Positions 46,366 to 59,194 are shown, counted from the first letter of the stretch. The stretch is 64,000 nt of DNA from Cucumis sativus (GCF_000004075.3 NC_026661.2:1240001-1304000); one strand, 5' to 3'. Numbers and translations are program-made. The notes: generated by a model not told the origin, from the letters alone.

Positions 46366-47639
46366 TCCATTGCAATTTTCCTTTATCATATCTAACTAAA
46401 TTTAGGCCTAAATATAAAAATTTCAAACAGGTAAATGAGTCCAAATCCAAACCCAACAGTCAAATAAGCCCAAGCCCAAATCCAAACATACCAAACAAAT
46501 GGGTCCAAACCCATATGATAAAAACCATGGAAACTCTCTCTAAATAGAGACCTTTCCATTCATTTTAAGGATTTTCGATCGAAGGAATAACTGAACCTTT
46601 AGAAAATTGAATACTTAAACTTCTAAAACCTTTCAAGTTGTGTAAAAACTCAAAGTCTTCATCAACTTCGAGATTAATATTTTTTGGAAGATTGAAGACT
46701 TGAAAGATTAAACTTTTTTGTATTTAAGAAGATCGAAACTTGCATTGATTTGCAACTACAACATTTTGAAGACTAAAGACCAAGAAGTTCTAAATTTAAC
46801 TTGTATAAATGAGAAAGTATTAAATGAGTAAACATTTGATACACACGTGATATACTAAATATTTGATGATTGAGAAAAGAAAAATATATGTTTATTGTAA
46901 AAATAAAATCACAAAACGTGCACCATTATAATTCAAATTAAAATAATGTACACAAAAATCACAAACTAATATTGTTACAAGGCAACTATAATAATATAAG
47001 ATTATAATAACTCACTTATTGCTATTGCTTCTTTAAAAGCGTTTCATATCTATTTTGCCATAAGGCTGATAAAATTTACAAAAAAAAAAAAAAATGTCAC
47101 ATTGTTGTATTTACGACTTTTAGACATATTTACTTAATTGCCATTAACTTAAAATCTTTTAATATTTTTATTTTTAACATTTATGTATATTAAATATGTG
47201 TACGAGGTTTATCAACTCTACATGAAGTCTATAAGATGTATCGAGTTTATCAAATATGTATACCAAATGTATCATTTGAGCAGGACTTGTTTTTAGTTTT
47301 GTCTTAAGTGCGAAACAGAAAAAGTATGTGACAACCTTGTAAATTCACCGACTATAATTTAGTCCGTTTAATTATTATTCGTTCTACAAACACACACTAC
47401 CCCGTAACAAAATCTAACATTTCAAATCACACTCGTCCTTCACATTCTAATTTTTTTCTTCTTTCAAAGCTTCTCAATGCAGGTTGATGCTAAGATCCAA
47501 GAAGCATCCTATGAAATACTATATTTAATTTATACAAAAGGGGAGATAAAGGAGTCGGTGGGAACAAAGTATAATCTCTCTCCACGTGAAGAAACAATAC
47601 ACCAAACTCATTGGGAAACGATTATATCCAATGGGTCTT

Positions 47640-47646
47640 TATAAAC
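47640..47646 (+). promoter_or_regulatory. TATA box of EXLA copy 1, with upstream G-box
   Basis: TATAAAC at 47640, 53 bp before the ATG. A CACGTG G-box lies at 47583-47588, about 55 bp further upstream, a target type for bZIP and bHLH factors such as those of light and ABA responses. Confidence 0.55.
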
Positions 47647-47692
47647 AATCTTTGCCTCTTCTCCTCTTTTCGTAATCTCCTTGGCATTTGAA

Positions 47693-49358
47693 ATGGCTTT
47701 GTTTGTTTGCCTTCTCCTTTTCTTCCTCACCTCATTTGCTAATGCTTGTGATCGTTGTGTTCACCAATCCAAAGCTGCCTATTACTCAAACGATTCACCA
47801 CTTTCATGTACGTTGTTATATGTTACTGTCAAATCTTTATATTATCATTCTTCTCTCGTTTTGTTTCTACGTTTTCTTTTTCTTTTATATAATACTATAT
47901 TGACTAGAGAATAATGTGTATTTGAGTTTTAGCTGGCGCTTGTGGTTATGGCTCTTTAGCTCTTGGCTTGTTTAACGGACACCTGGCTGCGGGCGTTCCT
48001 TCTCTTTACAAAGAAGGTGTTCGTTGTGGCGCATGCTATCAAGTAATATTAAATTGCAGTGTGTTTTTAATTCTTCTATAATTTAATGGGTTTCTTCTGA
48101 TAGGGTGATTGTTATATATGAAACAAGTAATTAATGCATGCTAGCAATATTTTCTTGCATTATGTGGTGCACTTATTCATCCACTTCAAAATGCATTTTT
48201 TCTCTACAATTGTATGAATGCATCTAAGGGATTTTTAGTGGCGCATAATCCGACTATTTTCAATCTAACTTCACTCTTCAGATTTCATTTCTGTTCCATC
48301 TTCTATTACTCAAGTTTTGAAATTGTGATTATATCTCAGCTCTACAAAACAACTTTCTAAATGTTATTTTAATGATTTGGTGAAAAAAAAAATACAATGT
48401 TGTAGATAAGGTGTAAGGACAAGAAGGTTTGCAGCAGAAGAGGGACCAAAGTCATATTGACTGATCAAAATGTACAAACCAACAGAACTGATTTTGTTTT
48501 GAGTAAGAAAGCTTTCTCTGCCATGGCTCAGAAGGGCCATGACAAGACTATTTTGAGACATGGGACTCTGGACATTGAATACAAAAGGTTAGCCTTTACA
48601 TTATGGTTCTTCCTTTTGTTTATATTGAATTCTAAGTACTGTACCTCACATTTGTTTCTTTAGTTTGTCGGTATTCAAAATTAACCTTATAAATAAAAAA
48701 ATTGTCAAAAATAACAATTTCGACCAAATATTTACAAGTTCTAACAAAATTTCAAATTCAATCAATAATAAACATTTAACAAACATTGATATTAGTCGGT
48801 GACATAGGTTTTTATCATTCATATATCTAAATTTTTTGCTATAACTAGTAAATATTTTAATTTATTTTGCTATTATTAAAAGTCAAATTTATAAATATTA
48901 CTTTTATTTTATGTTAACTAAAAAAATGTAGTTTTGTAAAAAATAATACCGAGAAAACTTAAAATCATCAATCTTTTTGTTTTATCGGTACAATTTTACC
49001 CAACATAAACCATGACTTTCTTTAAAGAAAAAAAATTAATTAAGATTTGAGAAATTTTGAAAAGTAATCTAATGTCTACAGAAATGCACCACGAAAACCC
49101 AAAACAATCAGACAATGGATAAGTTGAAAATCTTTAATATGTTAGTAAAATTTCGATGATCAACCTCTCCTAAAATGAATCAAGAAAAGATGTTTAAATG
49201 ATTTTTAAATGTTGTCTCTTAACAATTAACAATTTTAATTTATCCCCTCGTACACAAAACTACAAATAAGTAAATATATATATATATATATATATATTGT
49301 TGTCTCTTAACAATTAACAATTTTAATTTATCCCCTCGTACACAAAACTACAAATAAG

Positions 49359-49418
<60 letters not shown>

Positions 49419-50321
49419 ATTCCCCTCATTCACAAAACTACAAATAAGTATATATATATATGTACATATTTATATGATGCACACATAGATAAGTATTCAT
49501 GTTAGATATGTATGTAACTATGTAGATATAATTATACAGAAATAGAAATCTATATAGAGATCATTATATATATAGAGAGAGAAGTTTGTTTATATAATAT
49601 GGGTGGAGCATGGTTTTTGCAGGATGCCTTGTGAATACAAAAAACAAAATTTGTCAGTAAGAATTGAAGAGTCAAGCAAAAAGCCTCATCACATGGCCCT
49701 CAAGTTCTTATTCCAAGGTGGGCAGACAGACATTGTTTTGGTTCATCTTCATCCGGTAAGTGTGCTGTCAAAACCCCAACCACACCTACAATATCAACTA
49801 GCTCCATTCATCAATTTTAAACTCTTTTTTTTTTTTTTTTATTCTTTTCAGAAACAACTGTTATTTTCAAAATTAAAAGTTAAACCAAAATATATACATT
49901 TAAAGTCACAAGTTTGAAATCTGATCCCCCATACAATTCTGTCTGTAGCTATGTGTGGATTAAATAAGCAAAATCAAGGCTACACATTATTATAACAATC
50001 TGAGACTTGAACTCAAACTTTTATGGACCAAACCATACACTAAATTGATGAATAATGTTGGTGTTAAAGGTGAATGGGGGAAGAACGGCGTTCATGAGCA
50101 GAAGACATGGGACGGCGGTGTGGGAAATCGACATGATGCCGGAAAAGGCAGTGATGTTTCAAATAAGAGTGATTTCGGGGTTCGACGGGATGTGGATTAG
50201 GGCGGAGCGGGTGGTACCGGCAGACTGGAAGCCAGGGATGATCTACGACCTTGGAGTTCAGACAGATGCCATTGCTAAAGGACAAGAGAGTTGTAAACAA
50301 TGCGATGAAGGGCATTGGTGA
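47693..50321 (+). CDS. Expansin-like A, array copy 1, five exons
   Basis: Exons are 47693-47807, 47933-48042, 48406-48587, 49623-49755 and 50070-50321 with phases 1, 0, 2, 0; 263 residues. The signal peptide ends at FLTSFANA (18), then [13 protein letters not shown] opens the mature protein. Domain 1, like family-45 glycosidases, has [28 protein letters not shown] and TDQN; the HFD motif of true expansins is absent, as in all EXLAs. Domain 2, a carbohydrate-binding fold, has [28 protein letters not shown] and [11 protein letters not shown]. The protein should be secreted to the cell wall; EXLA wall-loosening activity has not been shown. Compared with copies 2 and 3, exon 4 ends VLVHLHP rather than VEIAE, exon 5 opens [19 protein letters not shown] rather than VGS..W, and the tail is CKQCDEGHW rather than QCGD.PWK. 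Intron 3 is swollen to 1,035 nt by repeats. Confidence 0.92.
48690..48910. repeat. Diverged hairpin element in intron 3 of EXLA copy 1
   Basis: Left end near tcaaaaataacaattt and tatttacaagttctaac; right end has agtaaatattttaatttatt and tttgctattattaaaa, an imperfect inverted copy. It belongs by look to the same family as the elements at 53405 and 61818. No coding part. Confidence 0.5.
49210..49450. repeat. 88-bp minisatellite joined to (TA)n, about 2.4 copies
   Basis: The unit tgttgtctcttaacaattaa ... aaactacaaataagta ends in a TA run. Copies begin at 49210 and 49298, and a partial third (ttaattcccctcattcacaa) begins near 49416. The TA runs differ in length (about 25 and 50 bp). It lies inside intron 3 of EXLA copy 1. 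Confidence 0.85.
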
Positions 50322-53300
50322 TTAATGCATAAAATAAAATAAAAGAAAACATTTGAGTTTTTCTTTTTAGTATGTTTTTGGTTATAATTAAACAAATCCT
50401 ATAATAAAGATCTCTTAGGTACTCTTTTTTTCTTTTTAACTTTCTTTAGAATGGAGAAGTGTGGTGTTGTTAATTTGTTAGGTTTGTTTCAAAATTGTTT
50501 GAGTTCTAATAGATAAAGCTTAATTTTGAAATATCATGTTAACTTACAACTTTGTTTCTTCCAGAGTTCTTTCTCAATTTATGAATATATTTCTCTTCTT
50601 CTTGAGCATGAATCTAATATGCTTCACCCACCTACTCTATCACTACATTTCTATATAAATTTGATATCCACCTAAGTACTTAAATATATACCTTTTTTTC
50701 ATTCACAATTTTTTTTAATATATCTACATGATATTCACTTTAATATTTTATCAATATTTTTATTGCTATGGCAACGTATTCTTGACGTTGACATTTAAAA
50801 CTTCAATATGAATTTTGAAGATATAGGAACAAAAATCCAAGAACTAAGGATTAAATATGAATGTCGATATTGATATCAACATTTGAATATTTATGTACAT
50901 CACCAAATTTATTTACATAAAAAATGGAGTTGTTTTTACTCCCAAAGTAAGTAATGCAAATTATTATTAATATTCTTATTCGTATGCACAAATATCATGT
51001 TAAAAAAATTATAGTATTTCTATTCATATTGAAGATATCTATGCAAATTTAATATCTATATTCAACCCTTTGATTATAAAATATATAAACAAAGATATCC
51101 ACTGGTCAGACCGATATATTTTCATTTGTTTTAATTTAGTGAACAAATGGCACGTCAATATATTAAAAGAATTATAATTGTTAAGTTACAAAAGTTGCCC
51201 CTTAATTTAATTTTGTAGTCTATACGTAATAATTATCCATAAACTTTTAAAAGTTTTAAATATATCTCTAAATTTTAAAATAAGGTTTAAAAATATTTTT
51301 ACCGTTAATATTGGATGAAAATCATTAAAGTTTTATTTCAAAAATACCTCTAAACTATTAGAAAGTTTATACATATTCTTGAACTTAAAAAAGTTTTAAA
51401 AAATTTACTATTCAAATTTTACACAAATTTTCTCACCAAACCAAAATCTTAAGTTTCGTAAAATTTAAATTTATTTGACTAATAGATCACAAATAAAATC
51501 AATTAGTGATTGTTGTGAATATAGTTAATAATCAAATAAAAAAAATTTAATTGGCTATTGACACAAGTGATAGTCTAATATATAAATCTATAATTAGTGT
51601 TAAGAACGTTTTATTTTAACTATAGTTCAAGTTTTAGTATATTTTATAAGGAAAAAATTTTTATTTTAGAATTTCATCAGATTTTGTAAAATTTTATGTT
51701 TTAACCAAATTAAAGTCTTAATTTTACATTAAATTTAGTTTCCAGGAATAAGTTTAGAAGAATTATAAAAACAAAAGTTCAAAAAATAAATTCTAATTAC
51801 TAAATATATAAATTAGATTTTCAAATAAGTAATGATGTTTTTTGGTAGAAGCATTTTCAAATATAGGAAAAGAAATTGAAACTATTTACAAATTATAGCA
51901 AAATATCAAATTCTGTATATCTCATTTGTTTTTTATTTCTTTTCTATGTTTTATAAATAGTTTCAATTTTTTGTTATTTATGATAATTTTTCTTATTTAT
52001 ATTATATTTATTTAATGTCATTTTTATTTATTTTTTGTAATTCATGTATTTTTCTACGATGTAATGGAAATATTGGTTCACTTCTTCTATCACTATCAAA
52101 CCCATAAAATATGAAAATATCGATAGAAATTTAAAACTATGAATAATTTAAAATCTTAGTTTTATTTTGGATACTAAGAAATTTGATGTAAAAATTGGAT
52201 TAATGATAATATTTCTTAACTCTTTCTTTTTATAATATTAGACAAATAAAAAATTATGTTAATTATGTAATCATGTTTTACAAGATGATTGGAAGCCTTG
52301 TAATTACGCATATTATTGATTGTTAATAATTAGTGTACAATTTATGATAAATAGCTATTATATTAAGGGTGGAAGATAAATTAATAATAGAAAATTTGCA
52401 CCATACATCAAAATCCTTCAATAAAATTAAACTCATATGACCTTTATTTAGTATATTGCAAGTATGGTAAAAATTATTAATAATATTTGACAAATAAAAA
52501 ATGATAATTTATTTTTATAGATACCAAAATTACCCCCTTTTCTTTTTCCTAACCTTATCGGATAAGAAATAATACACCTTGCCTACGTGTTTGAACGTCT
52601 CATCGAAATTAAAATAGAGATTCTTATTTGGATGTAATAATAGAGCGAGCTTCTTGTATTGTTTTTAGTGTGTGCTGATGTGAGCGAATGACTCCACTTG
52701 AAGAATCTGATACTAGTTGTCCGGAGATCAGTCAACAACAACTCAAAGAATCTGAAAAGAGGTGAGGATTTTGATGGCCCCATTAAGGTTTGGATCGACG
52801 CGATGGGCTCGCTTGGCATATATACTTGAGATTGAAATCTCTTAACCTTTTCTTTACTAGTTCTATGAAACTTCGAGCTTTGATTTCTCTTCGGTTTCTC
52901 CATTCATATCGACAAATTAAAGTAGCAATGGCGGTGGTGGAGGAGGGAGGTTTCTAATCGGATTTTGCTACCTTTAGAATACAAATTACGAGGAAAGAGA
53001 GAATGAGGTATCACATGAAGCTCTAATCCACTTTGTTGGACTTGAAAATTTCATGACAATCAGAAGATAATTAGATGACAATTAAAAGGAAATCAAATAC
53101 AATTATTATTTCAAAAGACTAACTAAAATGGAAAAAAAAAATTAAAAAGTAGAATGGAACAATTAGATGATAATCAAATGTCTACTTCAGAAAGCTAACT
53201 ATTTCTTTTTTATAAAAAAGTAATCGAATGACAATCAGAACGTAATCAAGTGATACTATCTTATTATTTTGTCGTTGTGGTTAAGCTTCCAATGGTTATT

Positions 53301-54060
53301 TTTCAAGGTTCAATTTCTACATTTAAAAGTTTAATGATATAACTATTTCATCATCTTTCAGAACAATTTCTGTAATTTGCAAAAAAAAAAAAAAAAAAAA
53401 ACAATTAGGAGCACTTTTAAAAATAGCAAAATAAATTAAAATATTTACAAGCTATAGTAAAATTTTGGATTCTATCAATGATAGTCACTGATACACTTCT
53501 ATTGTTGTTTATCAATGTCATTGATAGAAGCATATCAGTTGCTATCAATAGAATCTAAAACTTTTGTGATATCGTGTAAATATTTTGTCTTTTTATTTTT
53601 ATTTTTGACAACTTTGTAAAGAATGACAGTATACAAGCCATCAATCTATAAGATATTTATATTGAAACTACTGTAATCAAAATTTTAGTTATTTTAACAA
53701 AATGATATAAATAAATTAAGTTTGACTTTAGGCAGCCTAAGTACTCATCCCAAAGAACAATCAAAACAAATAGCCCAAAACTTAACTTGTGTAGCAGTAC
53801 AGCTGGGTATAACCAAATATGGCCACTTAGTTTTGACTAGTGCAAAAATTCCATTGATTCTACTGCTTGAGAGAGACATAGATTTTTACTTCCAACTTTA
53901 ATGCGCTTTAAAGTAATCATTCTATGGTTTACATTCTCCCTCCTAGTATACCTATTGCAGTAAAAAATATCATCATACATATCCAAAAATCAATTGGCCT
54001 TATAGGAGAACCACACAACTTTAATATCTATCCACTGTTTTTGACCTTTTGAAAGCAGCC
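50322..54060. other. Spacer between EXLA copies 1 and 2
   Basis: The 3' flank of copy 1 is followed by AT-rich DNA. No gene is supported. About 51850-51990 has a weak hairpin-family signature. The block 52560-53060 is less AT-rich, but its frames do not resemble proteins. The block 53040-53240 holds diverged gacaatcaga/gataat motifs, and a poly-A of about 20 lies at 53382-53401 just left of a hairpin element. The end is the copy 2 promoter. Confidence 0.4.
53405..53628. repeat. Hairpin (MITE-like) element upstream of EXLA copy 2
   Basis: Left end aaaaatagcaaaataaatta and atatttacaagctatag; right end is an imperfect inverted copy (gtgtaaatattttgtc, then tttttgaca). Inner palindromes include gattctatcaatgatag and its inverse ctatcaatagaatc. 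It is the clearest single member of the family in the window. It sits about 0.5 kb before the copy 2 start codon. Confidence 0.65.
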
Positions 54061-54067
54061 TATATAA
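54061..54067 (+). promoter_or_regulatory. TATA box of EXLA copy 2
   Basis: TATATAA, 61 bp before the ATG at 54122, matching the spacing at copies 1, 3 and 4. Confidence 0.55.
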
Positions 54068-54121
54068 CCATCATTCTTGTTGCTTTCCTTCTCACCATTA
54101 TCATTATTTGCTTACCAAAAT

Positions 54122-55883
54122 ATGGCTCTTTGTCTTGCTCTTCTCTTCTTTCTTGTTTCTTCAGCTTCAGCTGCCGCTACTTGTAATCGTTGTGTTCATC
54201 AATCTAAAGCTGCTTATTACTATGATGATACGCCTATCCCATGTAAAGATATTCTATACTTTCATTGCCTTTTCTTTTTTTCTTTCTTAACTTAAGATCT
54301 TGAAGAACTTTGCATCATCAAATCAAATATATGTTTAGATACAATATTTAATGTCTTCCTTAATAACCATTTGATTTTGGATTTGTAGGTTTTAAAATGT
54401 GTGCATGTGTTCTTTACAACTTTTTTAATAAATATTTCAATGTTTTCTTACACCAAATTTTGAATCCCAAAAAACCAACTTTATTGTTTTAAAAAAAAGT
54501 TGGCTTGGTTTTTTAAACACTTCTAAAAGAGTAGATATAAAGCAGTTGATGAGATATATGTATACTCCAGGTTACATCTAACCGTTACTCTTCATTTAAT
54601 ATAAGTGTGATAAATTAATTTTCTTTAAATGCAGATGGGGCATGTGGGTATGGGGCTTTGGCATTTGAATTATCCAATGGGTATGCTGCTGGTGTTGTTC
54701 CATCTCTTTATAAACAGGGTGCTGGATGTGGTTCCTGTTTCCAAGTAAATATTTTATAATTTATTCATTCTTTTATATATATATTTTTCTTTTAAATCTT
54801 TTGATTTCATTCCTTTAATACGACAAGTGTGTGTATTGGTTTTTTAAAGGTAAGGTGTAAGGATAGGAGATTTTGCAGCAGTGTTGGAACTAAAGTGGTT
54901 GCAACAGATCAAAATTATGATAACAGATATGATTTTGTCCTCAGCAAGAAAGCATTTTCTTCAATGGCTTTAAAGAATAAGACTAGCCAACTTCTGAATC
55001 TTGGCACTGTTGATGTGGAATATAAGAGGTGACCATTTAACTATTATTGCCATTGCTTTATTACTAAAGTTCCTTTTCATATTTTTTTGGATTTTGAAAT
55101 TAAACTATGACACATATTGTCTCCCCGGCCTCTAAGTTTTACGTTATGTGTTATTTCTCACTTTTCTATCACTCGTGTTTTCAAAAAAATCAAACCAAGT
55201 TTTGAACTCTAAAATAGTTTTCAAAGATATCGCTCACACTTTAATTTCATGATCTTTTTTTAATGCATGAATCATAAAAATGATATATATTATGATCACT
55301 TCCATACCAAAAATATCAACTAACTTTGGTGAGTTTGATATGTTTTGGCACAGGATACCATGTGCATACAAAAACAAGAATTTGTTAGTGAGAGTGGAAG
55401 AATGGAGCCAAAAGCCATACTATTTAGCCCTTAAATTCCTTTACCAAGGTGGCCAAACAGAAATAACAAGAGTTGAGATAGCTGAAGTAAGTTTCAAAAC
55501 TGATCAACACAAAACCAATAACACATCAAACTTCATTAATTAATATAAAACTGAGTAAGAGCTAGTTTTGATCAAATAAATGAAATTGAGGTTTATTGTT
55601 TAATTTTTTGCATGAAATTTAATAGGTTGGTTCCGATGATTGGGAAAGCATGAAGAAAAATTATGGTGCAATTTGGGATATAAACAAACAACTTGAAAGA
55701 GCATTGCAATTGAAGATAGTTGTAACTTCGGAGAACAAAAGAATTGAAAACTTATATTGGGCAGTTAATGATCTTCCTGAGGATTGGGAAAATGGAGAGA
55801 TTTATGATACTGGAATTCAAATTAATAACATTGCTAATGAAACTTGCCCAAGAAACCAGTGTGGTGATTTCCCATGGAAGTAA
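54122..55883 (+). CDS. Expansin-like A, array copy 2, five exons
   Basis: Exons are 54122-54242, 54635-54744, 54850-55028, 55354-55486 and 55626-55883; phases match copy 1 and the protein has 266 residues. The signal peptide ends near SSASAAA (19), before [14 protein letters not shown]. Domain 1 carries YGACGYGALAFELSNGYAAG and CGSCFQVRCKDRRFCS and lacks HFD. Domain 2 has GQTEITRVEIAE, VGSDDWESMKKNYGAIWD and YDTGIQINNIANETCPRNQC. Exon 3 is 43/60 identical in protein to copy 3. The segment that in other EXLAs reads GYDGKWVWA is changed to ENKRIENLYWAV, so part of the presumed sugar-binding face has altered while the Trp remains. Role as for copy 1: a secreted wall protein of unproven activity. 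Introns are 392, 105, 325 and 139 nt, much shorter than in copy 1. No breaks. Confidence 0.93.
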
Positions 55884-58800
55884 ATCCATAATTCCTTAGC
55901 TTGTTATATATGTATTCAATAAGTTTCATTATTGTCGGTGATGAGGAAAATAATGTGTGTTTGCATTCCTCGTTTGTATGCAAAACTTTAATAAAAACTC
56001 ATTAGAGTTCCATTATGAAATAAAATGGTATGGTTCTTTAAATTTTTATTATCATATATATATTTATGACCCTCATTATTGTTGTTCTCTTTATCATTAT
56101 ATATCATCTACCTGTTCAAGGTGATCTCTCTTTGATTTGTTTTAGTCCACGACCCATACACCTCAAACAATGAAGCACACAAATACTTTAGTTTGGCTAG
56201 CATATCTATGTATCCAACACTTATTGGACACTTCGACGATACTCCGACTCTTGTTTCATACATATTAAATTTTTGTTAGTGATATAAATTTGTTAGACAT
56301 GCATAGAACACTTATTGAGTACACTTAAAACAACCATATATGATAATAAAAAAACTTTTTGAGTGTGAAGTACATAAAGTTAAGTTTTTTAAGGATATAG
56401 GATGCATCAATCAATCTACGTTGAATTTTTTTATAAAGATAATATATATTATATATTTTTAGAAATATAATAAACATGTCTTTGTATTTGTTGTGTCAGT
56501 GTTATAGATTTTAAAATTCGACATGTCACCGTGTGACTGTTGTGTCGTATTTGTATTTAAGTTTTCTTAGGTCTCAAATTCTATGATCTTTTTGTTGAGA
56601 CTCATAAGCACATTTTTTTATGCCAATTGAGCTAGACAAAAATATATATAGAACTTCATTCCCAAATCCAAAAGCATATATAGAACTTCATTCTCAAATC
56701 CTAATATCTTTCTAGTTTGGCAAGGGGTAAAGATATGATCAATCTCTTCAAAATGCTTATAGCATATAGGGCACACCAGTTCGGGTTGAGCTGAAGAGCT
56801 GAAATCTTTTTCTTGTAGTATGTCGGCTGTATTTATGCATTTATGTAAAAGGGTCCAGAAGAAGAATCTGCATTTTTTGGTATTTTTTATTTCCAAAGCT
56901 TCCGGAAAATATCAGCGTTTCTCTTTCATGGCCTTTTTTACTGAAGCAATGGTGAATTTGCCATCAGAGTTTAACTTCCACTTGGGGAGATCAAGACCTC
57001 TACTGTCATTTGGAGGGATAAAGGGCTGTTTTAAGTTATCCCATTACTACCGTTCCAAGCTTCTTAACAGCCTTCTAGAAAAAATATATATCCCAGTCTG
57101 AAATGTTAGCGTTCCAAGCATCTTTGATAGTCCCGTCTTGGATAGTAGAAAGAGCAAAAAGTTCTAGGCTTGTGCAAGTATAATGGACTGTTTTCACACC
57201 ATAAACCTTTCCAAAAAGAAATATTTTCACCATTGTTAACAGACAAATCCATTTGTGAATTAAACCAATCTGCCCCTTTGATGATATTTCTCCATGGGGC
57301 TTTTTCGGTGTAGTATTTATCAGCATCAGGTAATTCCCCAATGTATGATTGTTTGTATTTTGCAATTATAATTTTCTTTCAAAGGGGACCAATCTCATAA
57401 TGAAATCTCCAAAGCCACTTGCATAAGAAGGAGACTTTTATGTCAGCCATTTTGTGAATATCCAAGCCACCTTTTTCAATGGGGAGAGAGACTTTAGACC
57501 ATCTAAGAAAAGATGGATGAGTTTGTCCTCATTGTTATTCTTCCAGAGAAAAATTATGCCAATGTCTTTCGATCATCATGCAAATGCCAGAAAGCTTTAA
57601 AAGCAGAGAGCTAATAGGAGGGGACTAGAAAGGGAAGAGTTGATGAGAGTTATTGAAACTATTTGAGTGTTATTTAAGATTATTTGTTTTTATAGAAATT
57701 GGAATTAATTAAATATTTACATGGAAGTTAGTAGGAGATGGCGGACGAGGAGGAGGCTGCAACGGATGGCTTTGACTAACGGCGAGGCGACACCTGAACA
57801 CCGGAACCAATCACTTTTTCAATGTCCAATTTGATGATGAAACCCTTTTTGATGTGATCATGAAACTGTAATACTAATGACTCCATTGAAAAGGTATTCA
57901 TGGAGCATTTCAAAGATATTTACACATCAATCCCTTCTGGCAGCGAGAATGCATTGTGTCTTCGTTTCAATGAGATTGAAACTAAGTTAAGTAACCCTTT
58001 TTTACCATTATTACAACAATTTCCAATACTTTTACTAACTTCATCACCTATTGGAATAAAATAACGTCAAAATTCAACAAAGTACAAACCATCCCAAGAA
58101 TCGACGGCTGCCATTTGTTAATTTTTCTAATGATCTATGGTCAAGTTTGTGCGTTACGTTATATACTTTCATGATTTTATATACTTCGTTCAATTCAACC
58201 CTGACATGATCTATGAATTTTAACCATTCCTACATTAGTCATTATTATTATAATAAAGTTAAAACAAATAAAGATAAGATTGTACCAATTCTATTGGCTT
58301 CCACATGTTGATTAGTGCACATCATACCTAAGTTTTGACTATATCAAGATACTATCCTTCATTCATAATTACAATTTTTGTTTTTGTTTTTAAAACTAAC
58401 TTAATTAGTTAATTAATTAAAAACAGTATTTTATTAAAGTAAATTTGTAAATATAGTATATCATCAACGTCAACGTTCTGATTCTAATTATTTTCGGAAC
58501 CTTACGTTGCTTGTTGATTTTCTAAAAATTAAATTCGATAAACATGTATTTTTCTTTTAGAAGCTTTAAGAAAATTGGAACATTTTACGTATGAATTACA
58601 TCTAGATCATATATCAATACATCTAGGTTATATTTTTATTCTTATATATATATATATATATATATAAAAGTTGAATTTAACATAATAGATTATTGCATCA
58701 AATATAACCTGCTTAACCTAGGACTTGATTTGATTACCATTTTTTCCATTAAAAACTAAATATGCTAACTAATGGTTTCAGACCAATCCAATTTTAGTAT

Positions 58801-59120
58801 TATAGAGATTTAAAAATATACAACATACATTTAAATCAAATCCATATTGAAAATTGAATAACGAAAACTTCAAATAATCTTGCAAAACTAATGACATTGT
58901 TGTGTTGTTTGGAGTATATATGTTAGTTCTATCATAAAAACCATCTCCCCTCATTTTAATTACAATCTTTAAAATTTCAAAGCATCCCATTGTTTTTCAA
59001 TTCGATCTCAACCTAAGTTTGGTAATTCAAATTCCAAGGGCATTAAAAAATTCTTATAAAGTCAATCTTGGCACAACTCACCAATCTTTTTTACATTATA
59101 AAGAAGCTAGCAATTACAAT
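55884..59120. other. Spacer between EXLA copies 2 and 3
   Basis: The 3' flank of copy 2, then a LINE relic at 56600-57600 (listed), then AT-rich DNA. A block near 57720-57960 is less AT-rich (tggcggacgaggaggaggct) but has no recognisable product. A (TA)n run lies at about 58644-58667. No gene is supported. Confidence 0.4.
56600..57600 (-). mobile_element. L1-type LINE relic, C-terminal part of ORF2
   Basis: On the minus strand three blocks follow the order of a plant L1 ORF2 C-terminus. Near 57590-57390 a diverged stretch reads like the post-RT region (EKGGLDIHKMAD, then CKWLWRFH). At 57365-57075 comes LFGKVYGVKTVHY, then LFALSTIQDGTIKDAWNANI. At 56896-56618 comes the zinc-binding domain: FFFWTLLHKCINTADIL, then CPICYKHFEEIDHIFTPC with CX2C and HX4C. 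The blocks lie in different frames, with stops between, so it is dead. The reverse-transcriptase core and everything 5' of it are missing, as is usual for 5'-truncated insertions. The 3' end and target duplication were not located. Confidence 0.75.
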
Positions 59121-59130
59121 ATATATATAA
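59121..59130 (+). promoter_or_regulatory. TATA box of EXLA copy 3
   Basis: ATATATATAA about 65-74 bp before the ATG at 59195. A second TATA-like string, attataaag, lies at about 59094-59102. Confidence 0.5.
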
Positions 59131-59194
59131 GTACATTCATCCTTTCCTTCTCTGTCACAATTCATAGTTGAGAATTAATTCATTTCTTCCAAAA

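Larger units (their letters stand above)
40819..47638. other. Gene-free, repeat-rich region between SAUR and the EXLA array
   Basis: No coding region supported on either strand. About 41580-41900 resembles a solo LTR of a copia-type element (listed). Other repeats listed: the 121-bp duplication at 43112-43351, the (TG)n run at 44640 and the quasi-palindrome at 45842-46365. A (TA)n run lies at about 42521-42540, and diverged hairpin-family sequence may lie at 42930-43080. The block 45190-45450 is made of diverged short motifs such as gacaatt(t/a)gata. Confidence 0.4.

Noticed and set aside
52583-52903. 106-codon minus-strand frame in the EXLA 1-2 spacer
   Set aside because: Basic, Ser-rich and without motif; lies in repeat-like DNA and lacks a plausible gene structure.
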